A stretch of 10,709 nt of DNA from Rhodanobacteraceae bacterium (GTDB lineage Bacteria; Pseudomonadota; Gammaproteobacteria; Xanthomonadales; Rhodanobacteraceae), in contig JAAXIA010000071.1 in NCBI GenBank assembly GCA_012270595.1, forward strand, positions 1-10,709. Reading direction: 5' to 3'. The position numbers and the translations under genes were made by a program. This document shows, one piece after another, positions 1 to 7,115 of this stretch. The notes under the pieces were generated by a model that saw only the letters and a list, made by a program, of their open reading frames with translations, did no database searches and was not told where the DNA came from. The stretch's first letter is position 1. Every line of letters begins with the position of its first letter.

Positions 1-263
1 AGGTCGATGTGCTGGTGCTCACGGCTGTCTATCCGGCCGGTGAAGCGCCCATTGCTGGCGCGGATGGGCACGCGCTGGCGCGGGCGATTCGTGCCCGTGG
101 CAAGGTGGACCCGGTGTTGATTACTCATCCAGACGACCTGAAACAGATTCTGCCGACCTTGTTGCGTGATGGCGATGTATTGCTGTTATTGGGTGCAGGC
201 GACATCGGCAGCGTGGCATCGAAGCTGGCTCAGGAGGGAGAACTAAAGAGGATGCGGACATGA
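1..263 (+). CDS. murC: UDP-N-acetylmuramate--L-alanine ligase (MurC), 3' end only
   Basis: This is the last 86 codons of a gene that begins before the window; the reading frame enters at base 3 and ends at TGA 261-263. MurC adds L-alanine to UDP-MurNAc in the cytoplasm using ATP, the first amino-acid step of the peptidoglycan stem peptide. What is visible belongs to the C-terminal Mur ligase domain: a beta strand with [12 protein letters not shown], then a DDL helix, [14 protein letters not shown], and a short helical tail. The LGAGDIG segment near the end is typical of MurC and helps separate it from MurD, MurE and MurF. The catalytic and ATP-binding domains lie outside the window. The stop overlaps the ddlB start by 4 bases, matching the usual murC-ddlB order in the dcw cluster. 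The assignment rests on the tail and on this context. Confidence 0.9.
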   Translation, partial: VDVLVLTAVYPAGEAPIAGADGHALARAIRARGKVDPVLITHPDDLKQILPTLLRDGDVLLLLGAGDIGSVASKLAQEGELKRMRT

Positions 264-1201
264 ATGTTATGGTGTCCGATCCGGCATGCTTTGGTCGCGT
301 CGCCGTCGTGCTAGGTGGCGACTCGACCGAGCGCGAGGTATCGCTCGATTCTGGTCGCAATGTCCTGGCAGCCCTTAAGGCGCGGGGTGTTGATGCCTAT
401 GCCATCGACGGTATACCAGCGCTGCTTGATGCGTTGCGCTCAGGGCATTTTTCTCGTGTATTCAACATATTGCATGGACAGCATGGCGGTGGTGAAGATG
501 GTGTGCTGCAAGGCGCGCTGGAGTCGCTGCGGGTGCCTTATACCGGCTCGGGAGTGCTCGGTTCGGCATTGTCCATGGACAAGATACGCTCCAAGCAGGT
601 ATGGCAGTCGATGGGGTTACCGACCCCTGAATTCGAGGTTTTACCGCGTGGCGCCGACGTCTATGCCATCGCCACTAAATTGGGCTTGCCACTCATTGTG
701 AAACCGGCCTGTGAGGGTTCCAGTGTGGGCGTTAGTTGGGTATTTGAGACCAGCGATCTTGAGCACGCTGTTGCACTGGCTGCTTGTTATCACGGTGAAT
801 TAATGGTGGAACGCCTGATCGAAGGTGATGAGCTGACCGTATCCATCCTTGGTTCTGAGATGCTGCCATCCATCCACATCGCGCCGAAGGGTGGGTGCTA
901 CGACTACAACGCCAAGTATATTACCGAGGATACGCGTTTTCGCTGTCCGGGGCTTGAAGATGAGGCCGAAACGGCCTTGCAGGACCTTTCCTGGCGTGCC
1001 TTTAGAGCATTGGCTTGCCATGGCTGGGGACGCGTTGACGTGATGCGCGATCGTGTCGGTCAGTTCTGGTTGCTGGAAGTCAACACTGTGCCCGGGATGA
1101 CCTCGCATTCCCTGCTACCAGAGGCAGCCCGGGTAGCGGGCATGGACTGTGAGACCTTGTGCTGGCGCATACTGGAAAGCAGTTTCAGGGGGGGGCTATG
1201 A
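260..1201 (+). CDS. ddlB: D-alanine--D-alanine ligase (DdlB type)
   Basis: A 313-residue ATP-grasp enzyme (E. coli DdlB has 306) that joins two D-alanines, giving the dipeptide that MurF adds to the peptidoglycan precursor in the cytoplasm. The N-terminal domain has [15 protein letters not shown] with Glu24, equivalent to E. coli Glu15, then [15 protein letters not shown] and [16 protein letters not shown]. The ATP-grasp part has [13 protein letters not shown] at about 146-158 (Lys148, Ser154-Ser155), YDYNAKY, and the metal-binding [16 protein letters not shown] with Glu273 and Asn275. All expected catalytic elements are present. The ATG at 260 is chosen because it overlaps the murC stop (ATGA) and has AGAGGA at 247-252, seven bases upstream. 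The gene ends at TGA 1199-1201, overlapping ftsQ. A run of eight G occurs in its last codons and also serves as the ftsQ ribosome binding region. Confidence 0.96.
   Translation: MNVMVSDPACFGRVAVVLGGDSTEREVSLDSGRNVLAALKARGVDAYAIDGIPALLDALRSGHFSRVFNILHGQHGGGEDGVLQGALESLRVPYTGSGVLGSALSMDKIRSKQVWQSMGLPTPEFEVLPRGADVYAIATKLGLPLIVKPACEGSSVGVSWVFETSDLEHAVALAACYHGELMVERLIEGDELTVSILGSEMLPSIHIAPKGGCYDYNAKYITEDTRFRCPGLEDEAETALQDLSWRAFRALACHGWGRVDVMRDRVGQFWLLEVNTVPGMTSHSLLPEAARVAGMDCETLCWRILESSFRGGL
1188..1195 (+). repeat. G8 homopolymer at the ddlB/ftsQ junction, doubling as the ftsQ ribosome binding region
   Basis: Eight consecutive G bases lie two bases before the ftsQ ATG at 1198. The AGGGG at 1187-1191 is a plausible Shine-Dalgarno with about six bases of spacing. 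The tract also encodes Arg-Gly-Gly near the end of ddlB, so a length change would shift the last codons of ddlB and the ftsQ spacing at once. The tract is directly visible; its use as a ribosome binding site is inferred. Confidence 0.6.
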
Positions 1202-1944
1202 GCACCTCGGTCCGCCTCGTCATCTGGACATTGGCCACCGCGCTGGTGGCACTGCCTGTTGTGGGCGTGTTGTGTGGCTGGTTCGCCGTCAACCGCTGGC
1301 CAGTGACGCAATTGATCGTGCAAGCCCCGTTCAGGCATGTTGGGGTTGAACAGCTTCGTGCGCTGATATGGCCCTATCTGGGCAGAGGCTTCCTTGCACT
1401 GAATCTGGATCAGGTGGAACACGTCGTTGCGGCCTTACCCTGGGTCGCCTCGGTGGAAGTCAGCAGGCGCTGGCCCGATACCCTCTTTTTACGTGTGCAT
1501 GAACGAATGCCCGTAGCACGCTGGAACAATGCACAGTTGGTGAGTCGCCATGGGGTGCTTTTCAGTGTGCCCCATGTCGCCCGTTATAGCTGGTTGCCTA
1601 ATCTGTGTGGTCCGGAGGGAGACATGTCGGATGTGTTTGATTTCTACCTCCATGCGCGTCATGTGCTACTGGGCACACCACTAAAACTGGTTGGTCTAGG
1701 GCTTAGTGATCGTGGTAGCTGGACTCTGCGCACCGCTAGCGGTGCGCGCATCATGCTCGGCGAACGCAAGCTGGCAGCAGCGCGTCTGCACCGATTTGTG
1801 GGGGTTTATGCGCAGGTGAGTGCTGGTCATCGCGTGCGTTTTGTTTATGCCGATCTTCGCTACACCAACGGCTTTGCAATGAAGTGGCTGCCCGTTGCCC
1901 CTGTATCTGCCGGGCATCCCCATTCACAAACACGGTTCCCATGA
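1198..1944 (+). CDS. ftsQ: Cell division protein FtsQ
   Basis: A 248-residue bitopic inner-membrane divisome protein that in E. coli links early division proteins to FtsL, FtsB and FtsW/FtsI at the septum. A short cytoplasmic N-terminus is followed by one membrane segment at about residues 6-30. A periplasmic POTRA domain spans about 36-102, starting WPVTQLIVQ and including [16 protein letters not shown] at 81-96. The FtsQ beta domain follows and ends in NGFAMKW at 224-230, a recognisable family signature. The ATG at 1198 is preferred over in-frame upstream codons because it overlaps the ddlB stop, follows a G-rich ribosome binding stretch, and puts the membrane helix right at the N-terminus. 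The last 18 residues after the signature are polar and look variable. Low sequence conservation is normal for FtsQ; position between ddlB and ftsA makes the call firm. Confidence 0.94.
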   Translation: MSTSVRLVIWTLATALVALPVVGVLCGWFAVNRWPVTQLIVQAPFRHVGVEQLRALIWPYLGRGFLALNLDQVEHVVAALPWVASVEVSRRWPDTLFLRVHERMPVARWNNAQLVSRHGVLFSVPHVARYSWLPNLCGPEGDMSDVFDFYLHARHVLLGTPLKLVGLGLSDRGSWTLRTASGARIMLGERKLAAARLHRFVGVYAQVSAGHRVRFVYADLRYTNGFAMKWLPVAPVSAGHPHSQTRFP

Positions 1945-3173
1945 AAGTACACAACGATAAAAAACTGGTGATAGGTCTTGACATCGGCACCTCCAAGGTG
2001 ACCGCGATCGTGGGCGAGTACGAGCCGGGGCAGGCGGCGCAAGTGATCGGTATCGGCACGCATATTTCGCGTGGTCTGAAGCGCGGTTCGGTGGTGGATA
2101 TGGAGTCTACCGTGCACTCCATCCAGCGTGCCGTGGAAGAGGCAGAATTGATGGCCGCTTGCGATATTCGCTCGGTTTACGCTTCGATTTCCGGTAGTCA
2201 CCTGGAAACCCGCAATTCACATGGAAGCGCGGCGATCCGTGATCATGAGGTAACTGCTGGTGACCTGGAACAAGTGCTGGAGGCGGCCAGTGCCGTGGCT
2301 ATACCGGCCGACCGCAAGGTGCTCTACAAGGAATCACAGGAATATCGTATCGACGGACAGGATGGTATACGTTCACCGGTAGGTATGAGTGGCGTTCGTC
2401 TGGAGGCTACCGTGCATCTGGTGACCGGTGCGGCTTCAGCGATACAGAATATCAGCAAGTGTATTCAGCGCTGTGGCCTGTCTTTGGACGAGTTGGTACC
2501 CGCAGCCATTGCCAGCAGCAAGTCAGTGCTCACCGACGATGAGCGGGAACTGGGTGTGTGCCTGGTCGATATAGGTGCAGGGACCACCGATATCGCTGTC
2601 TATACCCAGGGTGCTCTTCGCCATACACGCACCTTGCCAGTCGGTGGAGATCAGGTCACCACTGATATTGCCTATGGCGTACACACGCCGACGGCACACG
2701 CCGAAGAAATCAAGATCAAGTACGCTTGTGCGTTGGCCCAGCTTGCACAAACCGAGGAAACCATACAGGTTCCTAGCGTGGGGGACCGCCCGCCGCGCCG
2801 TTTGGCACGGCAGTCTCTGGCGCAGAGTGTGCAGGCGCGTTACGAAGAAATCTTCGAGATGGTGCAAGACGAGCTGCGTCGTTCCGGTTATGAAAATTTA
2901 ATGGCCGCTGGCGTGGTGTTGACAGGCGGCGCGGCACGCATGGAAGGTGCGCTTGATCTGGCCGAGGAAATTTTTCACAAGATGGTGCGCCTGGGTTCGC
3001 CGCAGCACGTGGGCGGATTGGCCGATGTGGTGAGCAGCCCGCTGCATTCCACAGGGGTCGGGCTTTTGTTGCATGGCGCGCGCTTACTTGGCAGGCGTCA
3101 TCATGGGTCAATAACTTACGGTGTAGGTGGGGTCATGGGTCGCCTGCGTGACTGGATCAGGCGGCATTTTTGA
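1941..3173 (+). CDS. ftsA: Cell division protein FtsA
   Basis: A 410-residue actin-like ATPase (E. coli FtsA has 420) that anchors FtsZ filaments to the inner membrane and helps recruit later divisome proteins. Visible motifs are phosphate 1 (IGLDIGTSK, Asp14), phosphate 2 (VDIGAGTTD, 209-217) and the adenosine motif (VVLTGGAARMEG, about 325-336). The family stretches VGMSGVRLEA, TDDERELGVC and YTQGALRHT are also present. The C-terminus GRLRDWIRRHF is an amphipathic membrane-targeting helix. The ATG at 1941 overlaps the ftsQ stop by 4 bases and puts the first motif at the usual distance; no strong Shine-Dalgarno is visible, so translation probably depends on coupling to ftsQ. One oddity is residues 129-135, YKESQEY, where many FtsA proteins have a HVxPQEY-like sequence. 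Confidence 0.96.
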   Translation: MKVHNDKKLVIGLDIGTSKVTAIVGEYEPGQAAQVIGIGTHISRGLKRGSVVDMESTVHSIQRAVEEAELMAACDIRSVYASISGSHLETRNSHGSAAIRDHEVTAGDLEQVLEAASAVAIPADRKVLYKESQEYRIDGQDGIRSPVGMSGVRLEATVHLVTGAASAIQNISKCIQRCGLSLDELVPAAIASSKSVLTDDERELGVCLVDIGAGTTDIAVYTQGALRHTRTLPVGGDQVTTDIAYGVHTPTAHAEEIKIKYACALAQLAQTEETIQVPSVGDRPPRRLARQSLAQSVQARYEEIFEMVQDELRRSGYENLMAAGVVLTGGAARMEGALDLAEEIFHKMVRLGSPQHVGGLADVVSSPLHSTGVGLLLHGARLLGRRHHGSITYGVGGVMGRLRDWIRRHF

Positions 3174-3218
3174 GTAGGCAATGCGTTTTCTTTTCACTTG
3201 GCTACAGCGGGGAAAATA

Positions 3219-3231
3219 CTCTGATACAGAG
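3219..3231. repeat. 13-base perfect inverted repeat upstream of the ftsZ ribosome binding site
   Basis: CTCTG at 3219-3223, ATA, then CAGAG at 3227-3231 forms a perfect dyad in the 75-base ftsA-ftsZ gap. It ends five bases before the GGAGG of ftsZ. No T-run follows, so it does not look like a terminator. A 5-bp stem with a 3-base loop is only marginally stable, so it could equally be a protein-binding dyad or chance. No clear promoter is visible in this gap; the best candidate (TTGGCT at 3199-3204 with GATACA at 3223-3228) is weak. Confidence 0.35.
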
Positions 3232-3236
3232 GTAAT

Positions 3237-3241
3237 GGAGG
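3237..3241 (+). promoter_or_regulatory. Strong ribosome binding site of ftsZ
   Basis: GGAGG lies seven bases before the ATG at 3249. It is the clearest Shine-Dalgarno in the division cluster here and fits the need for much higher FtsZ than FtsA or FtsQ synthesis from a shared message. It also fixes the ftsZ start. Confidence 0.85.
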
Positions 3242-3248
3242 ACAGGAC

Positions 3249-4478
3249 ATGTTTGAATTAATCGATACAGTGGCCCCCAATGCAAATATCAAGGTCATTG
3301 GTGTTGGTGGGGGCGGTGGTAATGCGGTGATGCACATGCTCAATGCGAACATCGAGGGCGTGGAGTTTATTGTTGCCAACACCGACGCCCAAGCGATGGA
3401 AAGTTGTGGTAATCAGACGCATCTTCAACTTGGGGCCAATGTGACCAAGGGGCTTGGCGCAGGAGCCAATCCGGAAGTGGGTCGACAGGCTGCTCTGGAA
3501 GATCGCGAGCGTATCGAAGAGATACTGGAAGGTGCCGATATGGTGTTTATCACCGCCGGCATGGGCGGTGGCACTGGTACTGGTGCTGCTCCAGTGGTGG
3601 CGCAGCTAGCCAAGGAAAAAGGCATCCTCACCGTAGCGGTGGTTACCAAACCTTTCCCGTTTGAGGGGCGCCGTCGTATGCAGGTGGCCCTTAAAGGGAT
3701 TGAAGATCTTGCCCAGAACGTCGATTCATTGATTACGGTTCCGAACGAGAAGCTGCTTAGCGTGCTTGGTCGCGAGATTACCCTGCTCAATGCCTTTAAG
3801 GCCGCCAATGACATTTTGCAGGGGGCAGTGCAGGGGATCGCCGATCTGATTACGGCACCTGGCCTCATCAATGTTGATTTTGCTGACGTGCGCACGGTGA
3901 TGAGTGAAATGGGTCTTTCCATGATGGGATCGGGTACGGCACGCGGCGATGACCGCGCTCAGGCTGCTGCCGAGTCAGCTATCAACAATCCACTTCTGGA
4001 AGATATCAATCTTCATGGTGCATGCGGTATTCTGGTTAACGTGACGGCCGGCCCGAACCTCACCATGCGCGAGTTTGATGAGATTGGGCGGGTTATCCAT
4101 GACTTTGCCAGTGATGATGCGACGGTGGTGATCGGCACCTCACTCGATCCCGAATTGCAGGATGATGTACGAGTTACCCTGGTGGCTACCGGGTTGAATA
4201 TGGCAGCAGCGCGGCAGCCGGTGCGTCCGGTTGCCATGCCGGGGCAAGAGGTGACCACGGCAAACGCAACGGTGACTCCTGCGGTGGCGCGGGTGCGCCC
4301 GTCGCCACTCGTGCTGCGTACCGGTAGCGGCAACGAGGTGGTGGATTATGCCCAGCCGCCGGAGCCACCATCCGGTCACGGTCGTGGCAGCCCGCGACCT
4401 GAGGAGGCGGAAAAGAACAACGGGCAGGGTCTTGACTACCTGGATATTCCGGCTTTCCTGCGCCGTCAGGCGGACTAG
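3249..4478 (+). CDS. ftsZ: Cell division protein FtsZ
   Basis: A 409-residue tubulin-like GTPase that polymerises into the cytoplasmic Z ring and recruits the divisome. The GTP-binding core shows IGVGGGGGNAV at 17-27, VANTDAQA at 42-49, and the tubulin signature GGGTGTG at 106-112. The T7 synergy loop has Asn208, Asp210 and Asp213 (NVDFAD), which complete the GTPase site of the neighbouring subunit. The conserved core ends near residue 317. A Pro-, Val-, Arg- and Gly-rich linker of about 75 residues follows, then the C-terminal peptide LDYLDIPAFLRRQAD that binds FtsA and ZipA-type partners. The length is ordinary for the family and no key residue is missing. The ATG at 3249 is set by GGAGG seven bases upstream; the protein starts MFELIDTVAPNANIKVIG, as expected. 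It is the last gene of the coupled division set before the lpxC leader. Confidence 0.98.
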   Translation: MFELIDTVAPNANIKVIGVGGGGGNAVMHMLNANIEGVEFIVANTDAQAMESCGNQTHLQLGANVTKGLGAGANPEVGRQAALEDRERIEEILEGADMVFITAGMGGGTGTGAAPVVAQLAKEKGILTVAVVTKPFPFEGRRRMQVALKGIEDLAQNVDSLITVPNEKLLSVLGREITLLNAFKAANDILQGAVQGIADLITAPGLINVDFADVRTVMSEMGLSMMGSGTARGDDRAQAAAESAINNPLLEDINLHGACGILVNVTAGPNLTMREFDEIGRVIHDFASDDATVVIGTSLDPELQDDVRVTLVATGLNMAAARQPVRPVAMPGQEVTTANATVTPAVARVRPSPLVLRTGSGNEVVDYAQPPEPPSGHGRGSPRPEEAEKNNGQGLDYLDIPAFLRRQAD

Positions 4479-4521
4479 AGTGTGTGCACGTAGTGTGCTA
4501 CCTTAGGCATGTACTTCGTGT

Positions 4522-4527
4522 TAAAAT
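4522..4527 (+). promoter_or_regulatory. Candidate -10 element of an lpxC promoter
   Basis: TAAAAT at 4522-4527 lies in the 120-base ftsZ-lpxC gap, about 70 bases before the lpxC start. It matches five of six bases of the sigma-70 -10 consensus. No good -35 lies at 16-18 bases; TTAGGC at 4503-4508 is too close, so the element is a weak candidate. A second option is TATCAT at 4541-4546. Since no intrinsic terminator follows ftsZ, lpxC may also be read from upstream. Confidence 0.4.
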
Positions 4528-4530
4528 GGG

Positions 4531-4562
4531 CTGCTTTGTGTATCATTCGTGACGAAAAGCAG
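4531..4562. repeat. Inverted repeat in the lpxC leader
   Basis: CTGCTTT at 4531-4537 pairs perfectly with AAAGCAG at 4556-4562 across an 18-base spacer. It starts four bases after the candidate -10 element, so it would fall at the very 5' end of an lpxC transcript or be an operator over the start site. The second arm is not followed by a T-run, so it is not a typical terminator. A smaller 4-bp dyad, GTAG-TGTG-CTAC at 4490-4501, lies upstream. Function unknown. Confidence 0.35.
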
Positions 4563-4598
4563 GCTTTACTTCAGCGTTGAGACAGTTCAAGAACGGAA

Positions 4599-5513
4599 AT
4601 GATTAGACAACGCACGCTCAAAAACAGCATCCGCGCTACCGGCGTGGGTTTGCATACCGGTGGCAAAGTGTTTATGACGCTGCGTCCGGCTGCGCCCAAT
4701 ACCGGTATCGTTTTCCGTCGCACGGACCTGAGTCCACCAGTAGATCTTTACGCATGTCTGGACAATGTGGGTGACACCCGTCTGTCTACCACTCTGACTT
4801 CAGGCAACGTGCGTGTTTCTACGGTTGAGCACCTGCTGTCGGCAATGGCCGGGCTTGGTATTGACAATGCCTATGTGGATCTGTCTGCACCGGAAGTGCC
4901 AATTATGGACGGGAGTGCCGGCCCCTTTGTATTTCTTCTGCAATCTGCAGGTATCGAGGAGCAGTCGGCGGTCAAGCGTTTTATTTGTATCAAAAAACCG
5001 GTCAAGGTGAGTGAAGGCGATAAGTGGGCCAGCTTTGAACCATTTGATGGTTTCAAGGTGGGTTTTTCTATCGAGTTCAAGCATCCAGTCATTTCCAGAC
5101 ATACTTCGATTGCTGAGATCGACTTTTCCACCACCTCTTTCGTCAAGGAGGTCAGTCGCGCTCGCACCTTCGGTTTTATGCGCGACATTGAGATGTTGCG
5201 GGAAAATAATCTGGCATTGGGCGGCTCCCTGGATAATGCCGTCGTGCTGGATGATTACCGCGTGCTTAACGAGGATGGGTTGCGTTATGAAGACGAGTTC
5301 GTCAAGCACAAGATCCTTGATGCCATCGGTGACCTCTATCTGCTGGGCCGTGGCTTGATCGGTGCTTATCGCGCACATAAGTCCGGTCATGAGCTTAATA
5401 ACAAGCTGCTATGCAGCTTGATGGAGGATACCAGTGCCTGGGAAGAAGTCAGCTACCAGGTCAACCCGGTGACGGCACCCATCTCCTATGCCTGTCCAAG
5501 TCAGGTGGTCTGA
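4599..5513 (+). CDS. lpxC: UDP-3-O-acyl-N-acetylglucosamine deacetylase (LpxC)
   Basis: A 304-residue cytoplasmic zinc enzyme (E. coli LpxC has 305) that removes the acetyl group from UDP-3-O-acyl-GlcNAc, the committed step of lipid A synthesis; this marks a Gram-negative cell making LPS. The start [20 protein letters not shown] is the family N-terminus. The catalytic Glu77 and zinc ligand His78 sit in [17 protein letters not shown]. The other zinc ligands are His237 and Asp241 ([15 protein letters not shown]), and His264 lies in KSGHELNN; all fall one position before their E. coli counterparts. The ATG at 4599 is the only sensible start; the ribosome binding site is poor (AAGAACGGA just upstream). 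In E. coli LpxC amount is controlled by proteolysis through its C-terminal tail; the tail here ([10 protein letters not shown]) differs, so that control cannot be assumed. Position after ftsZ matches the enterobacterial and xanthomonad order. Confidence 0.98.
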   Translation: MIRQRTLKNSIRATGVGLHTGGKVFMTLRPAAPNTGIVFRRTDLSPPVDLYACLDNVGDTRLSTTLTSGNVRVSTVEHLLSAMAGLGIDNAYVDLSAPEVPIMDGSAGPFVFLLQSAGIEEQSAVKRFICIKKPVKVSEGDKWASFEPFDGFKVGFSIEFKHPVISRHTSIAEIDFSTTSFVKEVSRARTFGFMRDIEMLRENNLALGGSLDNAVVLDDYRVLNEDGLRYEDEFVKHKILDAIGDLYLLGRGLIGAYRAHKSGHELNNKLLCSLMEDTSAWEEVSYQVNPVTAPISYACPSQVV

Positions 5514-5522
5514 CTGGGCTGG

Positions 5523-5996
5523 CTAGCTGGAAAGCTTCGTATCGCTATCGGCCATCGCGGCCAGATCCAGCAGCTGTGTCCGTAGTCCTTCATCTGCAAT
5601 GGACGCCGCAGCGCGCCTCAGATGTAAACTGGCGGCAGCTGAAAGTACCTTGGCTGGTTCAAGCTCGATGATGGGGTAGGAAAGTTGCGCAACCTTAATG
5701 ACAACCGAATCGGTGTAAACCTCGATGGCGTGTGCCATGTCGAGGATGGACTTTTGATGTAGGCGTAATCGTGATGCCCACACCGACGATCTCGCCAGAA
5801 AAACAAGCTGGCTGTTACGATATGAGGCAAACCTGACATGTTCACGCAGTGGCATGGGCAGGGTTTGACGCAAGGTGCGATCGAGGGCATCAAATTCCTT
5901 GGCTTTTCGAGCCAGCGCGGCGAAGCGATCGCAGTCGCCAAGGTGTACGGGGCCGTGCGTGGCAGGACGTGAATTCTTGGTCAAGTGGCTGGGCAT
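5523..5996 (-). CDS. dciA: DUF721/DciA-like protein, probable replicative helicase operator
   Basis: A 157-residue protein encoded against its neighbours. The DUF721 domain covers about residues 33-105, with FDALDRTLRQTLPMPLREHV, the strand QLVFLARSS, and WASRLRLHQ at 73-81, the pattern I associate with DciA from xanthomonads and pseudomonads. DciA is the ancestral factor that helps load the DnaB replicative helicase in bacteria without DnaC. The C-terminal third (LSAAASLHLRRAAASIADEGLRT) looks helical; the first 30 residues look disordered and basic. The stop is nine bases from the lpxC stop, and the start is 59 bases from the divergent M23 gene, so it is probably transcribed alone. The ATG at 5996 has no clear Shine-Dalgarno, so the exact N-terminus is uncertain; the domain itself begins well inside. 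The family call is firm; the helicase role is inferred from the family. Confidence 0.8.
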   Translation of the reverse strand: MPSHLTKNSRPATHGPVHLGDCDRFAALARKAKEFDALDRTLRQTLPMPLREHVRFASYRNSQLVFLARSSVWASRLRLHQKSILDMAHAIEVYTDSVVIKVAQLSYPIIELEPAKVLSAAASLHLRRAAASIADEGLRTQLLDLAAMADSDTKLSS

Positions 5997-6055
5997 GCGC
6001 GTTCAGGTGGTGGGACGTACACGTATAGGGTAAAACAGTTTCTGGAAAAAAACCG
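5997..6055. promoter_or_regulatory. Divergent intergenic region between dciA and the M23 peptidase gene
   Basis: These 59 bases must hold the start signals of two divergent genes unless a promoter lies inside a coding region. On the + strand TTCAGG (6002-6007) and TATAGG (6024-6029), 16 bases apart, form a weak sigma-70-like pair. On the - strand TATACG (rc of 6022-6027) overlaps the same spot, so the two promoters could compete. A GGA at 6043-6045 is the only ribosome-binding candidate for the peptidase gene. All of these are weak matches. Confidence 0.3.
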
Positions 6056-7009
6056 ATGTGGAAAGATACGCGAATCGTACTCCTTGTTTCAGGTACCAGG
6101 AGAGCGCCGAAAGCCCTGGATTTGGGTAGACCCCGTGTGCGTTGGGCGTTGCTGGGGCTGGTACTGGCCTTGATGTTGCTCTGTACTGGTCTTGGGGTCG
6201 GTGTGACGCTAGTCATCTCTCGTTCACATCATCGCTTGCTGGCTGAGGTCATGCGTTTGCATCAACGGTCCAGCGAGCAACAAAGCCAGCTCGATCATGT
6301 GCGCAAAGATGCCGGGCGACAACTCGATGCGCTGGCGGTGAGACTGGGTCAATTACAGGCACAGTCAACCCGGATAAATGCATTGGGGGAACGTCTCGTC
6401 CAGCTCGGCAAGCTTGACAAAAAAGAGTTTAATTTCAACCAGACACCGCCATTGGGTGGTGTTGAGGAAGACACAAGCAGCAATGACCACACACCATTTC
6501 GGAGTCTGGATAACAGTATTGACCAGCTGGCCGCGCAGTTTGATGCCCAGCAGGCACAGTTGTCTGTACTGCAAAGCATGCTCATGAATGCGCGGATTGA
6601 CTCCAGTATGAAGCCGGCTGGCATGCCAGTCTGGAAGCACTGTTACATTTCGTCTTATTTTGGCCCTCGTCGCGATCCCTTTGATGGTCATCTGGAGTTT
6701 CATCCAGGACTGGATGTGGCGGCCCCTGTCGGCACGCCTATCCATGCTGTGGCCAGTGGTGTGGTCGTTTTTTCTGGCAAACATTCAGGTTACGGCAAGA
6801 TGGTGGAAATCAATCATGGCAATGGTTATGCCACCCGTTATGCGCATGACAGCAAGTTGTTGGTGCATGTCGGTGAACAGGTGAAAGTAGGGCAGGTGAT
6901 TGCCAGAATTGGCTCGACCGGACGTTCCACCGGCCCGCATGTGCATTTTGAGGTGCGTTATAAAGGGCGGGCGCTCAACCCGCTACCCTATGTGCGTTCC
7001 CATCACTAG
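6056..7009 (+). CDS. Membrane-anchored M23 (LytM-type) metallopeptidase with coiled coil
   Basis: A 317-residue protein predicted to cut peptidoglycan cross-links or stem peptides in the periplasm. A basic cytoplasmic N-terminus of about 29 residues is followed by a membrane segment at about 30-54, without a lipobox. Polar, Gln-rich helix, likely coiled coil, spans about 57-120 and 150-185, separated by a loop (KKEFNFNQTPPLGG). The M23 domain runs from about 197 (SSYFGPRRDPFDG) to the end. Zinc ligands are His216 and Asp220 (HPGLD) and His297; His264 (RYAH) and His295 (HVHFE) complete the site, so it looks catalytically active, unlike degenerate EnvC/NlpD activators. The ATG at 6056 is the first start that gives the membrane segment; upstream bases show only a weak GGA. 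Position between dciA and secA is typical of related gammaproteobacteria. The exact substrate bond cannot be told from the sequence. Confidence 0.9.
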   Translation: MWKDTRIVLLVSGTRRAPKALDLGRPRVRWALLGLVLALMLLCTGLGVGVTLVISRSHHRLLAEVMRLHQRSSEQQSQLDHVRKDAGRQLDALAVRLGQLQAQSTRINALGERLVQLGKLDKKEFNFNQTPPLGGVEEDTSSNDHTPFRSLDNSIDQLAAQFDAQQAQLSVLQSMLMNARIDSSMKPAGMPVWKHCYISSYFGPRRDPFDGHLEFHPGLDVAAPVGTPIHAVASGVVVFSGKHSGYGKMVEINHGNGYATRYAHDSKLLVHVGEQVKVGQVIARIGSTGRSTGPHVHFEVRYKGRALNPLPYVRSHH

Positions 7010-7093
7010 AGTATTTATGATCGCTTAACGCTGCGCCATGGTAGGGGTTTTATTTGCTTATGCCGGTGTCGCGCGGCAGACGCTTTGAAGCTT

Positions 7094-7115
7094 TTTATGA
7101 CCGATGGGTCATGAA
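7094..7115. promoter_or_regulatory. Dyad over the -35 zone of the secA promoter, operator candidate
   Basis: ATGACC (7097-7102), GATG, GGTCAT (7107-7112) is a perfect 6-bp dyad. It extends outward to 9 bp per arm (7094-7115) with a single G-T mismatch at the seventh pair. It overlaps TGAACA (7112-7117), the best -35 candidate for the TATAAT at 7137-7142. No T-run follows it on the + strand and only A residues follow on the other, so it does not look like a terminator. Operator function is inferred from position alone. Confidence 0.4.

Noticed and set aside
1159..1197. Earlier in-frame start for ftsQ
   Set aside because: It would add 13 residues encoded by the ddlB tail ahead of the membrane helix; the ATG at 1198 with the ATGA overlap is better.
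1884..1940. Earlier in-frame start for ftsA
   Set aside because: It would add 19 residues that only shadow the ftsQ tail; the ATG at 1941 matches the family N-terminus.
3425..3922. Open frame of 165 codons antisense to ftsZ
   Set aside because: Low-complexity Ser/Pro-rich product mirroring the conserved FtsZ codons; no independent evidence.
4800..5390. Open frame of 196 codons antisense to lpxC
   Set aside because: No motif, no ribosome binding site, fully covered by a clear LpxC sequence.
5985..6173. Short + strand open frame of 62 codons overlapping the M23 gene start
   Set aside because: It is in a different phase from the M23 protein, has no Shine-Dalgarno and no motif.
7061..7096. Stem TGCCG/CGGCA followed by a T5 run as a terminator of the M23 gene
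   Set aside because: The stem is only five pairs with an eight-base loop, and the T-run begins 14 bases after it, too far for an intrinsic terminator.
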